A stretch of DNA of 9,924 nt, from the NCBI GenBank assembly GCA_019057735.1, contig JAHLWV010000073.1, positions 1 through 9,924 of the forward strand, read 5' to 3'. Shown here piece by piece: positions 6,033 to 9,924 of this stretch. The translations under genes and the position numbers were made by a program. Under the pieces are notes generated by a model. It worked only from the letters and a program-made list of their open reading frames with translations. It did not search any database and had not been told where the DNA came from. This DNA is from Promethearchaeota archaeon (GTDB lineage: Archaea; Asgardarchaeota; Lokiarchaeia; Sigynarchaeales; SOKP01). Within the stretch, counting starts at the first letter, position 1. The number at the start of each line of letters is the position of its first letter.

Positions 6033-7706
6033 ATGTTTGACAAAGACTATTTAGAAAAAATCAAAATAGAAAAGGAAAAGTGGGAAGAAAAATTAAAAGA
6101 ATCTAAAGAGCGCGATGTCAAGTTCGTAACTGATTCTGATATTCCTATAAAAAGATTATATACTCCATTAGATGTTAAGGGAGACTACTTAGATACGGTA
6201 AATTTTCCGGGACAAGAACCCTTCACACGAGGAGTTTATCCAAGCATGTACCGAGGCCGATTATGGACGATGAGATTATTCTCCGGGCATGGAACTCCTG
6301 AAGAAACTAACTTGCGATGGAAGTACTTGTATGAAAATGGTGAAACAGGTTTCAGTGCTGCTGTAGATGCCCTCACATTTAACGGTATCGATCCAACGAA
6401 TCCAGATGGTGCTCCAGAGGTCGGTACGTCTGGCGTACCTCTATATTGCATTGATAGTCTTTTTGCTCTAACTGAAGATATACCTATCGATAAAATTAGC
6501 GTAGCCTTAGTCGTTGAGCCCTTTACATGCGCTCCCGTCTGTGCAATGTATTTCAACATGGCTAAAATGCGTGGCTATGATTTAAAAAATTTGATGGGAA
6601 CAACCCAAAACGATATTTTAACGATGACGGTTGGGTACATTCCATACAAGAACAGTCCACCAAATCATTTGTTAAGAGTGGCGTGTGATTTTATTGAATG
6701 GACAGTAGCTCAGAAAAATGTCCCTAATTGGCATCCTATCAATTTTACGGGATATAACTACCGAGAAGGTGGCATAGACGCAGTTCAAGAATTAGGTTTC
6801 GTATTTGCAAGCGCATGTTCTCATATTGATAATTTAATCGAGAGGGGTTGGAAAGCCGATGATTTTGTAGGTAGACTAGCTTTTCATTTAGCAGCTCATA
6901 AAGATTTCTTTGAGGAAATAGCAAAATACCGCGCAGCTCGAAGGATTTGGTATAAGCTCATGAAGGATAAATACGAAGTGAAAAATCCCAAAAATCTTGG
7001 TTTTAGGTTTCACGTACAAACCGCGGGAAGCTCTTTAACTGCTCAATTACCTCTGATTAATATCGTTCGCACAGCGATACAGGGGTTAGAGGCTAATCTA
7101 GGGGGGTGCCAATCTCTTCATACAAACTCTTACGATGAAGCAATATGCTTACCATCAGAGAAGGCCGCTCTAGTTGCGTTAAGAACTCAACAAGTGATCG
7201 CTGATGAAACTCGAATTACCAATACGATAGATCCCTTGGCGGGGAGCTATTATGTCGAATGGTTAACCGATGAGGTCGAGGAACGAGTATGGAACTACAT
7301 GGATAAAATTCAAAAAGTTGGGTCCATCGATAAAGCCTTGTCTACGGGGTGGCTCTATAAGGAAATGCGAGATGCTTTCCATAAGAGAAGAACTCGCATG
7401 GAGAAAGGGGAAGAAATCATGCTTGGTATCAACAAGTACAAAGTACCTTATGATACAGTTACCGATGTCTTCAGAACATCGCAAAATGCTATCGATATCG
7501 AAGTTAACAGGATTAATAAATTAAAAGCAAGGAGAGACAACGCAAAACTAGAGAAAATCTTAGACAAGCTTAGAACGGTATGCGAGAAGGAAGAGAATGT
7601 TATGCCAATAATAATGGAGGCTACAAAAGAAGGAGCGACTGTTGGCGAGATATGTGATATTTACAGAGAAATATGGGGTATTTGGGAACCACCATTAGCT
7701 ATATAA
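6033..7706 (+). CDS. B12-dependent acyl-CoA mutase large subunit (methylmalonyl-CoA mutase family, divergent substrate pocket)
   Basis: From ATG 6033 this is 557 residues, the usual length of the catalytic TIM-barrel subunit when the B12 domain is separate. GTG 6021 is part of the ribosome site rather than the start. Family landmarks are TRGVYPSMYRGRLWTMR (about 65-81), GTTQNDIL (189-196), RAARRIW (300-306), FHVQTAGSSLTAQ (326-338), LGGCQSLHTNSYDEA (356-370) and DPLAGSYYVE (400-409). Such enzymes use the adenosylcobalamin radical to rearrange acyl-CoA carbon skeletons. Substrate-pocket positions differ from methylmalonyl-CoA mutase: Tyr89 is Phe83, His244 is Asn242, DLPT(Q/H) is DALTF (112-116), and the SMTxN strand is ALVVEP. 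Arg207, which holds the substrate carboxylate, appears kept as Arg215. The small subunit follows 14 bases downstream. Substrate uncertain; a dicarboxylyl-CoA other than methylmalonyl-CoA is a reasonable guess. Confidence 0.9.
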   Translation: MFDKDYLEKIKIEKEKWEEKLKESKERDVKFVTDSDIPIKRLYTPLDVKGDYLDTVNFPGQEPFTRGVYPSMYRGRLWTMRLFSGHGTPEETNLRWKYLYENGETGFSAAVDALTFNGIDPTNPDGAPEVGTSGVPLYCIDSLFALTEDIPIDKISVALVVEPFTCAPVCAMYFNMAKMRGYDLKNLMGTTQNDILTMTVGYIPYKNSPPNHLLRVACDFIEWTVAQKNVPNWHPINFTGYNYREGGIDAVQELGFVFASACSHIDNLIERGWKADDFVGRLAFHLAAHKDFFEEIAKYRAARRIWYKLMKDKYEVKNPKNLGFRFHVQTAGSSLTAQLPLINIVRTAIQGLEANLGGCQSLHTNSYDEAICLPSEKAALVALRTQQVIADETRITNTIDPLAGSYYVEWLTDEVEERVWNYMDKIQKVGSIDKALSTGWLYKEMRDAFHKRRTRMEKGEEIMLGINKYKVPYDTVTDVFRTSQNAIDIEVNRINKLKARRDNAKLEKILDKLRTVCEKEENVMPIIMEATKEGATVGEICDIYREIWGIWEPPLAI

Positions 7707-7720
7707 TTGAGGTGTTAACT

Positions 7721-8119
7721 ATGAGTGAAAGAAAAATTAGAGTTTTAATGTCAAAACCTGGTATTGATGGTCATTGGCGAGGTGGCATCGTAGTATCCAG
7801 AGCTTTAAGAGATGCTGGAATGGAACTTATATTCGGAGGATTTCAAAATGTCAAGCAAATCGTCGAGGCAGCGATTCAAGAGGACATAGATGTGCTTGGT
7901 TTATCAATACATAGTGGAGCTCATTTCGCTTACACGAAACAGGTGATCGATTTATTAAAAGAAAAAGGCGTATTTGACGACATTCTCATTTTAGTAGGAG
8001 GTGTTATACCCGCACAAGACTTCCCAAAATTAAAGGAAATTGGAGTCGCTAATGTATATGGTCCTGGGTCAATGACAAGTGATATTGTAGAATTTATAAG
8101 AGATAATGTAAAGAAATAA
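7721..8119 (+). CDS. B12-binding small subunit of the acyl-CoA mutase
   Basis: A 132-residue Rossmann-like cobalamin-binding domain, matching the C-terminal domain of single-chain mutases. The base-off B12 motif DxHxxG is DGHWRG (16-21), with His18 as the cobalt ligand. The second motif SxL is Ser62-Ile-His64, and the GG motif is VGG (92-94) followed by VIPAQDFPKL. AAIQEDIDVLGLS and the ending ANVYGPGSMTSDIVEFI are strongly family-like. ATG 7721 is chosen over an upstream ATG at 7673 because GAGGTG (7709-7714) lies six bases before it and the upstream start would overlap the large-subunit gene. The 14-base gap implies co-translation and a heterodimer with the large subunit. Trp in place of the common Asp/Lys in DGHxRG and His in place of Leu in SxL are mild departures. 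Confidence 0.93.
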   Translation: MSERKIRVLMSKPGIDGHWRGGIVVSRALRDAGMELIFGGFQNVKQIVEAAIQEDIDVLGLSIHSGAHFAYTKQVIDLLKEKGVFDDILILVGGVIPAQDFPKLKEIGVANVYGPGSMTSDIVEFIRDNVKK

Positions 8120-8130
8120 TCTCAAATTTC

Positions 8131-8160
8131 AATTCTTTTTATTTATGCTTAAAAAATAAA
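8131..8160 (+). promoter_or_regulatory. T-tract and TATA-like element between mutase and LarA-like gene
   Basis: The 77-base gap holds TTTTTATTTAT (8136-8146), a possible weak terminator, and then CTTAAAAAATAAA (8148-8160), a possible TATA box that would place a start site near 8180. The LarA-like gene may thus have its own promoter as well as read-through from the mutase genes. No clear Shine-Dalgarno site precedes its ATG at 8197, which fits a short or absent leader. Confidence 0.3.
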
Positions 8161-8196
8161 TCAGTATATTATAGTAATAGTCTGAGCTGTAAAAAA

Positions 8197-9435
8197 ATGG
8201 TAAAATCTTTTCAAATTCCTTGGGCAGCGTGGAGAGATCCTGATTATTTGGAATTATCCTTTCCCGATTCCTGGGATGTATCCGCTTGTAGGATGAATGG
8301 TGCTGATGGACCTGTTTTAAAGGATGATGAAATTAAGCAATCGATTTTAAATCCAATTGGGACTCAAAGGATATCGGAGTTAGCAAAAGAAAAAGAAACT
8401 GTAGTTATTGTTGTTGATGATATGACAAGAACTACTCCCGTATCAAGAATTATTCCTCACGTCCTTGAAGAATTAGATAAAGCAAGTATAAATATTGATC
8501 AAATTACAATCTTGCTGGCTTTAGGTGCCCACAAGCCAATGAACAGACAAGATTGCATTCTTAAACTCGGAAAAGATGTGGTTAATACAATTAACATAGA
8601 AAATCATCATCCTTACGAAAACTTAACAAACCTTGGGGAATCCAAGATAGGCACGCCAATAGATGTTAATTCGACTTATGTGGATTCTGATTTAAAAATT
8701 TCTATTGGAGGTGTAATTCCTCATCCATTGGCCGGATTTGGCGGAGGTGCTAAAATTGTATTACCTGGAGTATGTGGGATTCGAACACTCGAAGCTAATC
8801 ATTCTGCTGGCATGCGAGGAGTTGGTGCGGGGATAGGGAGAATGACTGATATTAGAAAGGATATTGAAGATATTGCCGATAAAGTTGGATTGGACTTTTC
8901 TATCAATGCAATCTTAACCGAATCAGGAGAAATTGCGGCCATGACCTCAGGACATTTCAGAGACGCCCATAGAAAAGCAATGGAAATAGGGAAACGGAAT
9001 TACGGTACTAGAATCACTATTAACAACCAGATTTGCTTCTTCAATCTATTTCCTGAGGATTCTGAACTAAATCAATCGATTAAGGGATTTAATTTTTTAA
9101 TGAACGCTCCAAATACTATGCTCGATAGAAATGGTAGTATTGTTCTAATGTCGTCTTCATACGAGGGTAAAGGATATCATAGTCTGATTGCCGAAACAGG
9201 CGCTAAGCTATATAAAAATATTGGTGAAGGCATTGTATGGAAAGCTTTTGTTAAAAGAAGAAAAGTGTATTTCTTTTCACCAAATATAAGTGAGCCTGAA
9301 TTGTATCATTTTTATCCTAAGTCCGTGAAATTATATCACGATTGGAACAATTTAATAGACGAATTAACCAAAGTTCACGGAAATGCTCCAAAAGCAGCGC
9401 TCTTTCCGTGTAGCATACAATTAGCTGAAAAATAG
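8197..9435 (+). CDS. LarA-family nickel-pincer-nucleotide racemase/epimerase
   Basis: A 412-residue protein of the lactate racemase (LarA/DUF2088) family, near the usual length of about 420. LarA interconverts 2-hydroxyacid stereoisomers by hydride transfer through a nickel-pincer nucleotide tethered to a lysine. The key residues are all present: DDMTR with Asp74, Asp75 and Arg78; His112 in LGAHKP; His176 in GGVIPHPLAG; Lys186 in GGGAK; and His202 in EANH. Spacing of 10 from His176 to Lys186 and 16 from Lys186 to His202 equals that of Lactobacillus plantarum LarA (His174, Lys184, His200), where the lysine binds the cofactor and His200 binds nickel. No signal peptide. Members differ widely in substrate, so lactate should not be assumed. 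The cofactor genes larB, larC and larE are not in this window. Position behind the mutase suggests a shared pathway. Confidence 0.88.
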   Translation: MVKSFQIPWAAWRDPDYLELSFPDSWDVSACRMNGADGPVLKDDEIKQSILNPIGTQRISELAKEKETVVIVVDDMTRTTPVSRIIPHVLEELDKASINIDQITILLALGAHKPMNRQDCILKLGKDVVNTINIENHHPYENLTNLGESKIGTPIDVNSTYVDSDLKISIGGVIPHPLAGFGGGAKIVLPGVCGIRTLEANHSAGMRGVGAGIGRMTDIRKDIEDIADKVGLDFSINAILTESGEIAAMTSGHFRDAHRKAMEIGKRNYGTRITINNQICFFNLFPEDSELNQSIKGFNFLMNAPNTMLDRNGSIVLMSSSYEGKGYHSLIAETGAKLYKNIGEGIVWKAFVKRRKVYFFSPNISEPELYHFYPKSVKLYHDWNNLIDELTKVHGNAPKAALFPCSIQLAEK

Positions 9436-9454
9436 AATTAAACTAAAGTAAGCT

Positions 9455-9467
9455 TATTATTTTTATT
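9455..9467 (+). terminator. T-rich tract between convergent genes
   Basis: TTATTATTTTTATT lies about 20 bases after the LarA-like stop and is continued by further T into the start of the convergent gene's 3' end. It is a likely oligo-T terminator for the plus strand. The gap between the two stop codons is only 32 bases. Confidence 0.35.
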
Positions 9468-9924
9468 TTATCTTAAATAATAAGGAAACGTAGGCTCAAA
9501 CGTATTCATAATTAAGTTTATATTGATTTCTTCAAACTCCTTCAGCCAAGAATATTGTTCTAAATTTGAAGTCTCTTTATCTAGTAATTTGATCACATTA
9601 CTTTCTAAGAGAAATGATGGATTTATAATCTTACCTTCATAATCCTTTAGAATTTCGAGATTTTGCAACATACATTCCAATAAATCGTCATAAAATAGAA
9701 GCGGGATATATTTCATTGCTTTTGCTTTAAATTTTATATTTTTTGAATTAATAGAAGGATATCCTACTTCTTCTAAATCTAAAACCTCAATATCAACAAA
9801 TGCAGGATTTAGAATTTCTCTTTTAGTTCTTTTAAACCGTTGTTCAAATACTTTCCCTTCTTTCATTTCATATAAGTCGACTAGTTTCTCTTTTTCCTTC
9901 ATTTCTACTATAATGTATTTTTCC
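9468..9924 (-). CDS. Hypothetical protein, probably 5'-truncated by the window edge
   Basis: I do not recognise this protein. The first in-window ATG is at 9902, giving 144 residues, but the frame stays open to the right edge, adding the protein-like residues EKYIIVE in front of that ATG, and there is no Shine-Dalgarno site before it. The true start therefore probably lies outside. The sequence is soluble, rich in Glu, Lys and Leu, with no signal peptide, membrane segment or Cys/His metal motif. An early basic and acidic part (VFEQRFKRTKREILNP) is followed by predicted strands around DIEVLDLEEVGYP and by two helices near YDDLLECMLQNLEILKDY and SNLEQYSWLKEFEEI. It converges on the LarA-like gene with 32 bases between stops, so no functional link is implied. 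Confidence 0.6.
   Translation of the reverse strand, partial: EKYIIVEMKEKEKLVDLYEMKEGKVFEQRFKRTKREILNPAFVDIEVLDLEEVGYPSINSKNIKFKAKAMKYIPLLFYDDLLECMLQNLEILKDYEGKIINPSFLLESNVIKLLDKETSNLEQYSWLKEFEEININLIMNTFEPTFPYYLR

Noticed and set aside
6236..6559. Minus-strand open frame of 107 codons inside the mutase large subunit
   Set aside because: It lies fully within a highly conserved coding region and encodes no recognisable domain.
7263..7524. Two small open frames on opposite strands within the mutase large subunit
   Set aside because: Both are out of frame with conserved mutase sequence and lack ribosome sites; they are shadows.
1..9924. tRNA or rRNA genes, insertion sequences, CRISPR arrays or attachment sites
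   Set aside because: No GC-rich RNA-like segment, transposase frame, terminal inverted repeat or regularly spaced repeat was found on reading through both strands.

Overview
The window is AT-rich and gene-dense, with short genes, short gaps and no RNA gene, transposon or CRISPR array that I can see. It looks archaeal. The B12-dependent mutase is split into a large and a small subunit, the PfpI protein reads very like the Pyrococcus form, starts include TTG, several genes carry GGTG-type Shine-Dalgarno sites, and gaps hold TATA-like and oligo-T signals rather than bacterial -35/-10 boxes. A mesophilic Asgard (Lokiarchaeia-like) genome would fit the low GC and the acyl-CoA, lipid and LarA gene mix. 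That placement is inference; no marker gene is present to prove it.

Left part (1-3587): a crotonase-family gene runs off the left edge on the minus strand. Divergent from it on the plus strand are a metallo-beta-lactamase-fold hydrolase, a PfpI/DJ-1 family protein, and a tightly coupled pair: a stand-alone SCP2 sterol/lipid-carrier domain followed one base later by a glycerophosphodiesterase-fold protein that has lost most of its catalytic residues.

Middle part (3719-5811, minus strand): one operon reading ABC exporter ATPase, ABC-2 membrane protein, small cupin. The first two genes abut and the last two overlap by 4 bases. A run of ten T on the minus strand follows the cupin.

Right part (6033-9435, plus strand): a methylmalonyl-CoA-mutase-type large subunit, its separate B12-binding small subunit 14 bases downstream, and 77 bases later a LarA-family protein with all the nickel-pincer-nucleotide residues. 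The large subunit keeps the overall fold but has changed substrate-pocket positions: Tyr89 to Phe, His244 to Asn, and DLPT(Q/H) to DALTF (P. shermanii numbering). Its substrate is therefore probably not simply methylmalonyl-CoA. The mutase pair beside a nickel-type epimerase/racemase is the best candidate for an undescribed pathway. A minus-strand gene of unknown function closes the window and probably runs off the right edge.
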